A stretch of DNA of 64,000 nucleotides from an uncultured Eubacteriales bacterium (GCA_934546985.1 CAKTEE010000003.1:124001-188000), one strand, 5' to 3'; counted from the first letter of the stretch, positions 17,975 to 25,632 are shown. Numbers and translations are program-made. The notes: generated by a model not told the origin, from the sequence alone.

Positions 17975-18187
17975 ATGACAAAAATAGAATGGATACTCTG
18001 TCCCGTTTGTGGCAATAAAACTCGTAATCAAATCAGAGAAGATACGGTTCTTTTGAATTTTCCTCTATATTGTCCGAAATGCAAACAAGAAACATTGATT
18101 GAAGCAAAGAAATTCCAAATAACGGTCATTGAAGATTTCAGTAAAAACGAGGTAATAAGGAAAGGTGAAAACAACGCTGATGGATGA
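17975..18187 (+). CDS. cysteine-rich KTR family protein, altered C-terminus
   Basis: A 70-residue protein with a zinc-ribbon-like pair: CPVCGNKTRNQIRED near residue 9 and LYCPKCKQETLIEAK near residue 31. These are the KTR family hallmarks. From memory the family normally ends in a tail like ITVIKEPDAKTQSR. Here the match stops at ITVI and the tail is replaced by EDFSKNEVIRKG and further residues. A tail resembling the missing one sits at the end of the next gene. The stop overlaps the start of the HEAT gene. Function is unknown; the family is common on mobile elements of Firmicutes. Confidence 0.85.
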   Translation: MTKIEWILCPVCGNKTRNQIREDTVLLNFPLYCPKCKQETLIEAKKFQITVIEDFSKNEVIRKGENNADG

Positions 18188-18818
18188 AAGATTATATCGT
18201 GAACTTGGTCAACTGACAAAAGATAAAACTATTTGGAAACAAAATATCCCATATGTAGCTTCTTTACTTAAAAATCAATCTCCTAAAATAACGGCTAAAG
18301 CAATGTGGCTGCTTGGAGAGATGGGATTGATATATCCGCAGGAAGTCGCACCATATACAAAAGAAATTGCCTCTTTTATCGTTTCGGAAAATGACTTATT
18401 AAGAGAGCGTACCGCTAATGCTTTAGGACGAATTGGCAGAGCAGATTACAAGCTTGTTGCCCCTTATTTTGAGGAACTATTTACCTTGGCAGGGGATAAA
18501 AGCCCTAATGTACGGTTGAGTTTTATATGGGCTTCTGAAAACATTGCGACAAATACACCAACGGTGTATGAAGATTGTTTGACAATATTCGCAGAGCTTC
18601 TTAACGATGAAAACGAAAGAGTCCGAATAGAAGCACCAGAGATGTTTCGGGTGTTAGGAAAACGAAAGCCCGAGTTTGTGCGACCATATTTAGAAAAATT
18701 AGAATATATAGCGACGCACGATGAGGTTAGCGTAGTTCGTATTCACGCCAAAGGAGCAATTAAAGCTACATTATCCAAAACCATCAAAGAGCTAGATGCT
18801 AAGACGCAGAGCCGATGA
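18165..18818 (+). CDS. HEAT-repeat protein with KTR-derived C-terminal tail
   Basis: A 217-residue alpha-helical protein. Repeated units such as AKAMWLLGEMGLIYPQEVAPY, RERTANALGRIGRADYKLVAPY and VRIEAPEMFRVLGKRKPEFV mark HEAT repeats (residues about 40-190), a scaffold for protein or nucleic acid binding. DNA alkylation repair-type proteins share this look. The last residues, IKELDAKTQSR (18783-18815), match the end of KTR proteins rather than HEAT repeats. GTG 18165 and ATG 18180 are both possible starts. Each overlaps the KTR gene, with AAGGAAAGG upstream. Confidence 0.82.
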   Translation: MKTTLMDERLYRELGQLTKDKTIWKQNIPYVASLLKNQSPKITAKAMWLLGEMGLIYPQEVAPYTKEIASFIVSENDLLRERTANALGRIGRADYKLVAPYFEELFTLAGDKSPNVRLSFIWASENIATNTPTVYEDCLTIFAELLNDENERVRIEAPEMFRVLGKRKPEFVRPYLEKLEYIATHDEVSVVRIHAKGAIKATLSKTIKELDAKTQSR

Positions 18819-18950
18819 ACAAATTTTTGGCTAATCGGTTTAAGTACAGTTTTCATCTTCCACTTTACTGTCCGAAGTGTAAGCATGAAATATTGATTGA
18901 AGTAAAAAACAGTCGTGGAAAATCCAGACAAGTAAACTATTGTATGAAAT
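18819..18950 (+). pseudogene. second KTR gene, 5'-truncated remnant
   Basis: The frame reads HLPLYCPKCKHEILIEVKN, matching the second cysteine pair of the intact KTR protein at 17975. The first cysteine pair is missing and the sequence diverges after EVKN. It follows the KTR-like tail of the HEAT gene and precedes the ATC hydrolase gene, making the remains of a second KTR copy. Confidence 0.75.
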
Positions 18951-18962
18951 GGAGAAAAAAGT

Positions 18963-19571
18963 ATGGACTACAAGGAAACACATATCAACTTTCTATATGA
19001 CGATTTAATAAAAGAATATGGAAATGAACAGGGTAAACAGCTTTATGCCTTAATGTGCAAAAAATTTGCTAATCTATGTGAGAAAGAGATGAAATCCGAA
19101 AACCATGAAATAAATGAGCATGTATTTGAAAGGCTGTTACCAACAATAAGTATGTATTTAACTCTTACAGAAAATGATTTTACGCAAGAAAAAGCACTTA
19201 TGATAGCTCAAAAAGAAATACAGCATCATGCAAACAATATGGCAAAAGAAAATGCCAAGCTTAAAAAAATGCCCTTTACATACTGCTTTTTTAAGATGTT
19301 TGCAAAATCACATATGAAGAAAAAGTATCCAATTGAGGGATTTACCGTAGAATGGAAAACGTATAATTTCAGTGAAATCCATTTCGACATAGTTCGGTGT
19401 ATTTATAAAGAGATGTGCGAAAAATATTGTTGCTCTGAACTCTGTAAGGTTTTTTGCCAAAGCGATATAACTGCCTTTGCAGGATATGAACCCAAGATTA
19501 AATTTGAAAGAGCAGGAACGATGGGGGAAGGAGCTATATGTTGTGATTTCCACTTTATTCATGGAAATTAA
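18963..19571 (+). CDS. L-2-amino-thiazoline-4-carboxylic acid hydrolase family protein
   Basis: A 202-residue protein. The C-terminal signature is clear: CSELCKVFCQSDITAFAGY followed by FERAGTMGEGAICCDFHF, with the clustered cysteines and the final CDF motif of the ATC hydrolase family (Pfam ATC_hydrolase). The N-terminal half is helical. The named reaction opens a thiazoline ring to cysteine, but most family members in Clostridia are uncharacterised. The ATG at 18963 follows TGGAGAAAAAAG. A KTR-like tail follows the stop. Confidence 0.8.
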   Translation: MDYKETHINFLYDDLIKEYGNEQGKQLYALMCKKFANLCEKEMKSENHEINEHVFERLLPTISMYLTLTENDFTQEKALMIAQKEIQHHANNMAKENAKLKKMPFTYCFFKMFAKSHMKKKYPIEGFTVEWKTYNFSEIHFDIVRCIYKEMCEKYCCSELCKVFCQSDITAFAGYEPKIKFERAGTMGEGAICCDFHFIHGN

Positions 19572-19585
19572 ATTGAATATTTTCA

Positions 19586-19615
19586 GAGCCAGATGCGCAG
19601 ACGCAGAGCCTATGA
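19586..19615 (+). pseudogene. orphan KTR C-terminal tail
   Basis: The frame reads EPDAQTQSL then TGA, almost the EPDAKTQSR end of KTR proteins. It lies 14 bases after the ATC hydrolase stop in a different frame and leads straight into the terminator at 19604. Confidence 0.7.
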
Positions 19616-19655
19616 ACTTGTAGAAAGAATTACAGTTCATTGGCTCTGTTTTTTT
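19604..19655 (+). terminator. terminator (AGAGCCNATG family)
   Basis: CAGAGCCTATGAAC (19604-19617) pairs with GTTCATTGGCTCTG (19635-19648) with one mismatch, followed by TTTTTTT. Confidence 0.88.
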
Positions 19656-19680
19656 GTAGATTATATAGATTAATGGCAAA

Positions 19681-19786
19681 CGCCCACCAAATAAAAAAAA
19701 CGGCGTATGGTGGGCGATTTTGCTATGCCCGAAAAGACTTAACAGACACTCTCCAGACCTGTTTTTAAAGTTTGGAGGGATTTTTT
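19681..19786 (+). terminator. two successive hairpins before the sigma-like gene
   Basis: CGCCCACCA (19681-19689) pairs with TGGTGGGCG (19708-19716). Then CTCCAGAC (19751-19758) pairs with GTTTGGAG (19770-19777), followed by TTTTTT. The second is a good terminator. The first lacks a T-run. Confidence 0.65.
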
Positions 19787-20109
19787 ATGTCCTTTTTTCG
19801 GGCAGTAATCTATCTGCTCACGCAACGCAGAATTTATACATACATAGCATATCGGGGAATGGCAGTAAACCAGTTAAAAAAATCCCTGCTTATGCAACGC
19901 TACTTCTCACTATGAAACCAGAAGTAGAATCTCCACTTAACAGAATATGTATCTCCCATAACCGTAGAGGTCACCGAGCCTTTGCGGTTTTTCTTTTGTC
20001 GTTTTTTATCGGAATGTGCCGAGGGGCTGTTTCTGATGTTGGATGTCGTTCGCCGCCTTTCCAACCTGGATTATTACATTTCAAAAATTTCAGATTGGAG
20101 GAAAAAAGA

Positions 20110-20535
20110 ATGGCATACAACAACGGACGGGAGAACAGGAAATGGCTTATCTGGAAAGAAGCCGAGGAAAAAATATTGAGGGAACATGGCGTTGACGAAA
20201 CCACCATTGAGCAAATCCGCACAGACGACAGGGCAGACTTCAATTCCGACAGGCGGTTTTACCATTGGACAAACGACTTCGGCGAATACCTTGAGGGGAT
20301 GGCAGACAAAGAACGGCATACAGAGGTAAAGACGGTTGCTGATTTATTGGACGAGATTGAGGGCGAAACTCTGTATCGGGCATTGCTTACGGTGGACAGG
20401 CGTACCCTGCAAATCATTCTGCTGAAGATGCAGGGCTACTCCACAAAGGAAATTGCCCCGCTTGTTGGATTGACGACAGGGGCTATCTATGCAAGGCTAG
20501 ACCATCTGCGAAAAAAACTGCGGAAGATTTTATAA
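20110..20535 (+). CDS. sigma-70 region 4-like HTH regulator of the element
   Basis: A 141-residue protein. The C-terminus carries a sigma region-4 type helix-turn-helix: LQIILLKMQGYSTKEIAPL, then VGLTTGAIYARLDHLRKKLR. The N-terminal part (residues 1-85) is acidic and helical and has no region 2. Such proteins are standard on Tn4451-like and conjugative elements of Clostridia and are thought to drive element genes. I chose the ATG at 20110 after TTGGAGGAAA. The longer upstream frame to 19720 passes through a terminator and has no ribosome site. Confidence 0.85.
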   Translation: MAYNNGRENRKWLIWKEAEEKILREHGVDETTIEQIRTDDRADFNSDRRFYHWTNDFGEYLEGMADKERHTEVKTVADLLDEIEGETLYRALLTVDRRTLQIILLKMQGYSTKEIAPLVGLTTGAIYARLDHLRKKLRKIL

Positions 20536-20576
20536 TCATCTAAGATAGACGGTTTTTCGGCGGGCTATTGGATGGG

Positions 20577-20612
20577 GGATAAAGTTCTCCCATCCAATTT
20601 AAAATTAAATGA
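20577..20612 (+). terminator. terminator-like hairpin after the sigma-like gene
   Basis: ATTGGATGGG (20577-20586) pairs with CCCATCCAAT (20599-20608), a perfect 10-bp stem. The T-run is short. Confidence 0.6.
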
Positions 20613-20658
20613 ATAAAATTCCCGTCCACAGGGAATACTAAAAAATTTGCCCAAAATC

Positions 20659-20688
20659 TTGACATGAATATATCCACTATGGTATTCT
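20659..20688 (+). promoter_or_regulatory. sigma-A promoter for the mobilisation leader
   Basis: TTGACA (20659-20664), an 18-base spacer, then TATTCT (20683-20688). Transcription would begin near 20695 and enter the structured leader. Confidence 0.6.
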
Positions 20689-20694
20689 GAAATA

Positions 20695-20913
20695 CCCATG
20701 AGGGAATTGGAAGATTGAAAATAAAATATCACATAAATTGAAGTATGGAATGTCAGCCAATGGACAAGGCTGACCGCCGCCGAATGTATGCTGCCCTTTT
20801 CGGCTGGCGTATGGCAGCATGGTTTTGAATCCCAAAGCCGTTACATAGCATTGCGAATCCGAGCAGGAGAAATCTCTCCTGTCATTCGTGGTGTCGTGTA
20901 GCGGCTTTTTCAT
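20695..20913 (+). ncRNA. structured leader or attenuator RNA upstream of mobC
   Basis: About 220 bases with four nested or serial stems. GTCAGCC/GGCTGAC lies at 20752-20774, and ATGCTGCC/GGCAGCAT at 20788-20820. A 12-bp outer stem AAAGCCGTTACA/TGTAGCGGCTTT (20834-20845 with 20897-20908, one G-U pair) encloses CAGGAGA-AATC-TCTCCTG. The outer stem is followed directly by TTTTT, so it is a terminator. A 14-codon ORF spans the second stem. The layout matches translation-dependent attenuation. It could also be a discrete small RNA. Confidence 0.55.
20784..20828 (+). CDS. 14-codon leader peptide candidate
   Basis: ATG at 20784 opens MYAALFGWRMAAWF, then TGA. Its codons form both arms of the ATGCTGCC/GGCAGCAT hairpin, and the terminator stem starts 6 bases after the stop. 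No strong Shine-Dalgarno was seen (AAGGCTG is 10 bases upstream), so translation is uncertain. Confidence 0.4.
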   Translation: MYAALFGWRMAAWF

Positions 20914-21039
20914 TTATCTAAAAGTTAAGAGAAACCGAATCCAGAACGGAGGTGAAAAGGACATAGGATTTTCTTTTCGGAGGGTAAGACAGGTATGGAA
21001 GAATGTCGGCTGCACAGAAAAAATGCTCTGCGGCGTTGT

Positions 21040-21150
21040 CCACAGAGATAGCGAGCATCGGATTGTGTCAGCCACAATCCAATCCACAGCCTAAAGGCGT
21101 GTGGACTTCACTCAGGGGACAGCCCCTGTTTACCCCGAAGAAAGAAAAAA
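21040..21150 (+). other. candidate oriT region
   Basis: Immediately upstream of mobC are two hairpins: GGATTGTG-TCAGC-CACAATCC (21060-21080) and AGGGG-ACAG-CCCCT (21115-21128). Origins of transfer of MobC/MOBP systems usually lie just upstream of these genes and carry an inverted repeat next to nic. The nick site was not identified. Confidence 0.4.
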
Positions 21151-21171
21151 CAGACTGGAGGATTGAGGAAA

Positions 21172-21528
21172 ATGAGCAGAGAAAAATCAGAAAAGGACGT
21201 GCGGAATGTTCCGATTACCGTCCGATTGAACGAGGAAGAACATGAAAAATTAAAGCAGTGCGCTGCCGCTTGCGGTCTGTCCGCAGCAGAATTTATGCGC
21301 CAGTTATGCAAAGGAAACGCCCCGCAGCCACAGCCAGAGAAAGAATTCTGGGCGTTGCTGAATACACTTTATGAAGTACACGCTGCTTTTAAAAAGTGTG
21401 TTCCCTACTTTCCTTTTGCCACTGAAATCTGTAAGGAGATTGAGGATTTTATCTTAGAATTGCAACAGAAATCCACTCTCCCACAACGGTTCAGCGTAGA
21501 AGAATTGATGGAACAGGGGGCGGTCTGA
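21172..21528 (+). CDS. mobC: MobC-like relaxosome accessory protein
   Basis: A 118-residue protein with an N-terminal ribbon-helix-helix (NVPITVRLNEEEHEKLKQCA, then GLSAAEFMRQLC) typical of MobC, which binds oriT and helps the relaxase nick DNA. I chose the ATG at 21172, with GGAGGATTGAGG upstream. It ends two bases before the relaxase start, so they form one operon. Confidence 0.85.
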   Translation: MSREKSEKDVRNVPITVRLNEEEHEKLKQCAAACGLSAAEFMRQLCKGNAPQPQPEKEFWALLNTLYEVHAAFKKCVPYFPFATEICKEIEDFILELQQKSTLPQRFSVEELMEQGAV

Positions 21529-21529
21529 T

Positions 21530-22894
21530 ATGGCGGTAACGAGCTTATGGCATGTCAAAGGGAGCATAAAAGATGTGATTGACTATATAGAAAATCCAGA
21601 AAAGACCGTGCTGAATGAGGATATGCAGGACTTCTTTGACGTGTTCTCCTATGTAAAAAATCCGTTAAAAACAAAAGCAGGCGAGTACGTTTCCGCAATC
21701 AACTGTCTGAAAGAAACGGCGTTACAACAAATGATTTTGACGAAGAAACAGTACCAAAAGACAGGCGGGTATATCGCATGGCACGGCTACCAGAGTTTCA
21801 AGCCAGACGAGGTAACGCCCGAACAGTGCCACGAAATCGGATTAAAATTAGCAAGGGAAATGTGGAGCGATAAATACCAAATAATCGTTGCCACCCACCT
21901 TGATAAAGGACATCTCCACAACCATTTCTGTTTTAACTCCGTTTCCTATCTGGATGGGAGCAAATATAATTACTCAAAATCAGAACAGAAAAGGTTGAGG
22001 GAAGTGTCCGACCGTTTATGCCGAGAGTACGGTTTATCGGTGATTGAAAACCCCAAGAAAGCCCCTGCAAGACCGCTTTATCTGGACGAAAAAAGCGGCA
22101 AGCCGACACGCTACAACGTCTATCGGGAGGATTTAAGGGAGGCAATCAACGGGAGCAGGGATTTACAGCACATGATGAAATACCTTGCCGACAAAGGCTA
22201 TGAGGTTGATTTTTCGGGCAGCCATTGGAAAATGAAGCTGCCACAATATAAGCATTTCACAAGGTTAGACACGCTTGACGAACGGCTGACTCCCGATTTC
22301 ATACGGTCATGTTTAGGCGGGGCTTCCCGATACGGGAACTACAAAGCAAGGATTTCCTACTCCCCGCATATGCCAGAGCAGTATAAAAACGCATGGAAAC
22401 CGCATCAGAAAACCACGGGGATTTTAGCGTTGTATTACCACTGGTGCTATCAGTTAGGGATATTCCCCAAAGGCACGGACTACAAGCCGACAAGCCCGCT
22501 GATGAAAGAGGAATTTCGGAAGTTAGATGAAATCACCGCACAGGTACGGTATATGTCCAAGCATAACATCTCCACCCTCTCCGACTTACACGCCGACAGG
22601 GAGAAAAACCAGACCGAAATGAATAAACTGATTGACTACCGCCAGCACTTGCGGAACAAGGTACGCCGTGCCACACCAGCCGAAAAAGAAACACTCCGAG
22701 CCGAAAAACAGGGCGTGACGGAGCAGATAACAGAGCTTAGGAAGCGGCTGAAATATGCAGACGGGATTGAAAAACGCTCCGCCCATATCGACAACTGCTT
22801 AAATCAAATCCACGACACGATTGAAAATCAGCGGTCAAACCGACAGAAACAGTCAGTTAAAACAGAACGCAGGAGGGAGGAATCATTGCGATGA
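21530..22894 (+). CDS. MOBP-type relaxase/mobilisation protein
   Basis: A 454-residue relaxase that would nick oriT, bind the 5' end and lead strand transfer. The histidine triad is in THLDKGHLHNHFCFNSVS (about residues 122-140). The preceding segment GGYIAWHGYQSFKPDEVTPEQ is motif I/II-like. The residue that attacks DNA is expected to be an N-terminal tyrosine, for example in FSYVKNPLKTKAGEYVS. The C-terminal third is a charged coiled coil, with no primase or helicase. Its stop overlaps the next ATG (ATGA). Confidence 0.88.
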   Translation: MAVTSLWHVKGSIKDVIDYIENPEKTVLNEDMQDFFDVFSYVKNPLKTKAGEYVSAINCLKETALQQMILTKKQYQKTGGYIAWHGYQSFKPDEVTPEQCHEIGLKLAREMWSDKYQIIVATHLDKGHLHNHFCFNSVSYLDGSKYNYSKSEQKRLREVSDRLCREYGLSVIENPKKAPARPLYLDEKSGKPTRYNVYREDLREAINGSRDLQHMMKYLADKGYEVDFSGSHWKMKLPQYKHFTRLDTLDERLTPDFIRSCLGGASRYGNYKARISYSPHMPEQYKNAWKPHQKTTGILALYYHWCYQLGIFPKGTDYKPTSPLMKEEFRKLDEITAQVRYMSKHNISTLSDLHADREKNQTEMNKLIDYRQHLRNKVRRATPAEKETLRAEKQGVTEQITELRKRLKYADGIEKRSAHIDNCLNQIHDTIENQRSNRQKQSVKTERRREESLR

Positions 22895-23193
22895 GCAGAC
22901 TGTCAGAGGAAGAAATACAGGCGATTATGGAGGAATACAAGGACATCCCTATGGTAAATCCCGATAAAATATATCCCCCTCTGCCGCCTGTCCAGAACGT
23001 CACACCCCTTGTCCGCATCCCAGAGCCGATGAGCCTTACCGAGAAAATCGGCGGCACGGAATACACCGTCAACGCCCATTTCCGAAAAGACGGGCGGGAC
23101 TTGCTTGTAATGCTTACGGATATTTTTCGGCGTGGCGCACAGGGATATGGACTTTATGATGATGAGAATTGGGGTGATAACGACGGGGAATAA
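22891..23193 (+). CDS. TnpW-like transposon protein
   Basis: A 100-residue protein. The segment LTEKIGGTEYTVNAHFRKDG near residues 48-67 resembles the TnpW family core (K-I-G-x-T-x-Y-x-V-x-x-x-F), which lies between the relaxase and tnpX in related elements. The N-terminus is proline-rich and the C-terminus acidic. The function of TnpW is unknown. It overlaps the relaxase stop by four bases. Confidence 0.65.
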   Translation: MSRLSEEEIQAIMEEYKDIPMVNPDKIYPPLPPVQNVTPLVRIPEPMSLTEKIGGTEYTVNAHFRKDGRDLLVMLTDIFRRGAQGYGLYDDENWGDNDGE

Positions 23194-23301
23194 CAGGCAG
23201 CGGAAGAATCCTCGCTTTAAAGCGTTGAAGTTTAAGGGCAGATGTGGTACACTGTACCTACACTCCACAATACCGTGTCTGCTGTCGGAAAGGAGAGCTT
23301 T

Positions 23302-24960
23302 ATGAAAAGACAGCAGGAAGAATTCACGGCATTATATTGTAGATTAAGCCAAGATGATGGGCGGGAAGGTGAAAGCAACAGCATCGTAAACCAGAAAGAA
23401 TATCTGATGAAATACGCAAAAGAACACGGTTTCCCTAACCCGAAATTCTATGTGGACGACGGCTATACGGGTACGAATTTTGACCGCCCAAGCTTTAAGG
23501 AAATGTCGGCGGATATTGAAAAAGGGCTTGTAAAGACAGTCATTGTCAAAGATTTGTCACGCTTCGGCAGGAATTATATTGAGGTCGGCTCTTACTCCGA
23601 AATCATCTATCCCGAAGCGGGCGTGAGGTTCATCGCCATCATGGACAACGTGGACACTGGCAGCCTTGAGAGCAATGAATTTGCCGCCTTTACCAACCTT
23701 TTTAACGAATGGTATCCCAAAAGCACGAGCAAAAAGGTAAAGGAAGTTAAGAAAGCGAAGGGGCTTGCAGGCGAACATCTGGGTGCGCCGCCTTATGGAT
23801 ATTTACGGAATCCAGATGACAAGACCCGATGGCTTGTGGACGGGGAAGCGGCGGCAGTCGTCCGCAGGATATTCTCCCTCTGCATGCAGGGAAAGGGCGT
23901 GTCTGCCATAGCCACAACCCTCTGGAAAGACAGGACGCTTACCCCGTCAGCCTACAAAGCGTCAAAGGGAATCGGCGTTGCAAAAGTGTCGGAAGACCCG
24001 TATTGCTGGGAAACATCTGCCGTAGCCGCCATTCTGGAAAACGTAGCATATATCGGCATAACGGAAAGCTTCAAATCCACAAGGCTTGGCTTTAAGAGCA
24101 AAAAACGCATCCCCACCGCAAAGGACAGGCGGGCGTATATCGAAAATGCCCATGCCCCCATCATTGACAGGGATATATGGGAAAAGGTACAGATAATACG
24201 GGAAAACAAACGCAGACCGAACAAAAGCGGGATTACGAGCATGTTTTCTGGACTGCTCTATTGTGCCGACTGCGGGGCAAAGTTAAGCCTTGCCACTGCC
24301 AACGGATACGCCCATTTCCGCTGTTCGCAGTACAAACGGACGAGCCGCACGCAGAACTGCACGCAGCATTATATCCGAGAGGACGCATTAAACCAGTTGG
24401 TTTTGAAACAGCTTCAGCATTTCCTGTCCTATTTACAGCAGTTTGAGCGGGTATTTATCCGACGGCAGATAGACACCACCCTTGCGGAACGCCGATACGA
24501 ACTGTCCGCAAAGCAGAAACAGATAGAAAAAGACGAAAAGCGGATGGATGAGCTTGACCGCCTGTTCCGCAAAATCTACGAGGACAATGTCAGCGGAAAA
24601 CTGAATGACGAACGCTTTTACAAGCTGTCAGACGGATATGAAGCGGAGCAGGGACAGTTAAAGCGTGAAATCGAAGCGTTGACCGCAGAGGTCAGCCAAG
24701 CCGATATGGAAGTGACCAATGTAGCAAAGCTGATAGCCGTCACGAAGAAATATACCCGCATTGACGAACTCACGCCCGAAATCCTAAACGCATTTGTGGA
24801 TAAAATCGTAATCCATGAGCGTGAGAAAAAGGACGGGAAACGGACACAGCAAATCGACATCTACTATTCCTATGTCGGGATTGTGGACATCCCCACGGAC
24901 GAGGAAATGCGGGAAATGGAACGGGAATATATGCAGCGCACTACACGTCAAACCGCCTAA
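23302..24960 (+). CDS. tnpX: large serine recombinase, TnpX family
   Basis: A 552-residue site-specific recombinase. The catalytic serine is S16 in ALYCRLSQDDG. The N-terminal resolvase domain continues with VDDGYTGTNFDRPSF and VKDLSRFGRNYIEVG. The recombinase domain follows (GAPPYGYLRNP). A zinc ribbon (LLYCADCGAKLSLA, then FRCSQYKRTSRTQNC) and a long coiled coil come next, then the C-terminal DUF4368-like end (FVDKIVIHEREKKDGKRTQQ). It excises and inserts the element as a circle. I chose the ATG at 23302 after AAAGGAGAGC. It lies at the right end of the element as expected. Confidence 0.92.
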   Translation: MKRQQEEFTALYCRLSQDDGREGESNSIVNQKEYLMKYAKEHGFPNPKFYVDDGYTGTNFDRPSFKEMSADIEKGLVKTVIVKDLSRFGRNYIEVGSYSEIIYPEAGVRFIAIMDNVDTGSLESNEFAAFTNLFNEWYPKSTSKKVKEVKKAKGLAGEHLGAPPYGYLRNPDDKTRWLVDGEAAAVVRRIFSLCMQGKGVSAIATTLWKDRTLTPSAYKASKGIGVAKVSEDPYCWETSAVAAILENVAYIGITESFKSTRLGFKSKKRIPTAKDRRAYIENAHAPIIDRDIWEKVQIIRENKRRPNKSGITSMFSGLLYCADCGAKLSLATANGYAHFRCSQYKRTSRTQNCTQHYIREDALNQLVLKQLQHFLSYLQQFERVFIRRQIDTTLAERRYELSAKQKQIEKDEKRMDELDRLFRKIYEDNVSGKLNDERFYKLSDGYEAEQGQLKREIEALTAEVSQADMEVTNVAKLIAVTKKYTRIDELTPEILNAFVDKIVIHEREKKDGKRTQQIDIYYSYVGIVDIPTDEEMREMEREYMQRTTRQTA

Positions 24961-25011
24961 ATACAGGCGTGGCAGGAGAAAATCTATGCTCCTGCCGATA
25001 CATATCTATTT

Positions 25012-25029
25012 TTTATCCCTATCTGGTTT
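25012..25029 (-). repeat. right terminal inverted repeat of the element
   Basis: Read on the minus strand it begins AAACCAGATAGGGATAAA and mirrors the left repeat. It lies 52 bases after the tnpX stop. Confidence 0.6.
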
Positions 25030-25154
25030 AACCCATGTATAAAAACGTAACACAATTAAATCCACAAAAGCACTGATTCGTTTTATCCCTTAATCTCCTC
25101 AAAACACTGCCATTATTTTCGGCCGCTGAAAAACGATGACGTGATAAAAAAGAG

Positions 25155-25204
25155 AGACTCTATACAGTTGGTTCAACCATTGTCATGGAGTCTTTTCTAT
25201 TTTT
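25155..25204 (+). terminator. rho-independent terminator
   Basis: AGACTC (25155-25160) and GAGTCT (25188-25193) enclose a further TTGG-TTCA-ACCA-type stem, followed by TTTTCTATTTTT. Confidence 0.6.
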
Positions 25205-25317
25205 ATAGATTTTTGCGAAAAATATTATTAATACCATAGCTGTAAATCGGCAAATAAAATTCCTGTTTTATTGACAGAAACGCAGTGTTTACAAGGCTTT
25301 TTCATATGATTTGCGGG

Positions 25318-25354
25318 TAAAAAAAGACCTTGCAGAATTGCTTCTTCAAGGTCT
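25318..25354 (-). terminator. distal minus-strand terminator downstream of ppdK
   Basis: On the minus strand AGACCTTG and CAAGGTCT pair, followed by TTTTTTT. Confidence 0.7.
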
Positions 25355-25539
25355 AAATTTGATATTTAATTTTGCTCTTTCGTTGCTAACTGGTTTTACT
25401 CATTAACAAAAGGAATGTTTTGGGTCAAGTCTCAATACCGTTTTTCAGGGCATTGAGATTTGAGTTTTGCATTTCCGGGAATGTCAATAAAACTGTGATT
25501 TTATTATCAGAAATACCGTATTTACAAGGCTTTCGGCGC

Positions 25540-25579
25540 AAAAAGACCCTGCAAGATTTCTCTTGCAAGGTCAATTTTT
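25540..25579 (-). terminator. ppdK terminator
   Basis: On the minus strand GACCTTGCAAGA pairs with TCTTGCAGGGTC (one G-T pair), followed by TTTTT. It lies 50 to 90 bases after the ppdK stop. Confidence 0.85.
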
Positions 25580-25632
25580 CTATTGTGGTTTTACAATCTG
25601 GGTTTGCCCCAAATCAAAAGGAAAGAGAACTC

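Larger units (their letters stand above)
15640..25029 (+). mobile_element. Tn4451/TnpX-type mobilisable element
   Basis: The block is delimited by tnpV near the left end and a large serine recombinase at the right end, as in Tn4451-like elements. It also contains mobC, a relaxase and a TnpW-like gene. Candidate ends are the inverted repeat AAACCAGATA at 15640-15649 and its complement at 25020-25029. These sit in the only gaps between the element genes and host genes. No conjugation (type IV secretion) genes are present, so it would need a helper. The exact crossover dinucleotide was not determined. The cargo region is more AT-rich than the mobilisation region. Confidence 0.8.
25258..25600. 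repeat. diverged direct duplication with minus-strand terminators
   Basis: Both copies contain TTTTATT, CAGAAA and TTTACAAGGCTTT in the same order, followed by an A-run and a GACC...GGTC hairpin (copy 1 at 25258-25378, copy 2 at 25495-25600). They are about 237 bases apart. Confidence 0.6.
25030..25632. other. gene-free junction between element and ppdK
   Basis: About 600 bases with no supported gene. It holds a plus-strand terminator (25155-25204), two minus-strand terminators, and a diverged direct duplication (25258-25378 and 25495-25600). Confidence 0.6.
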
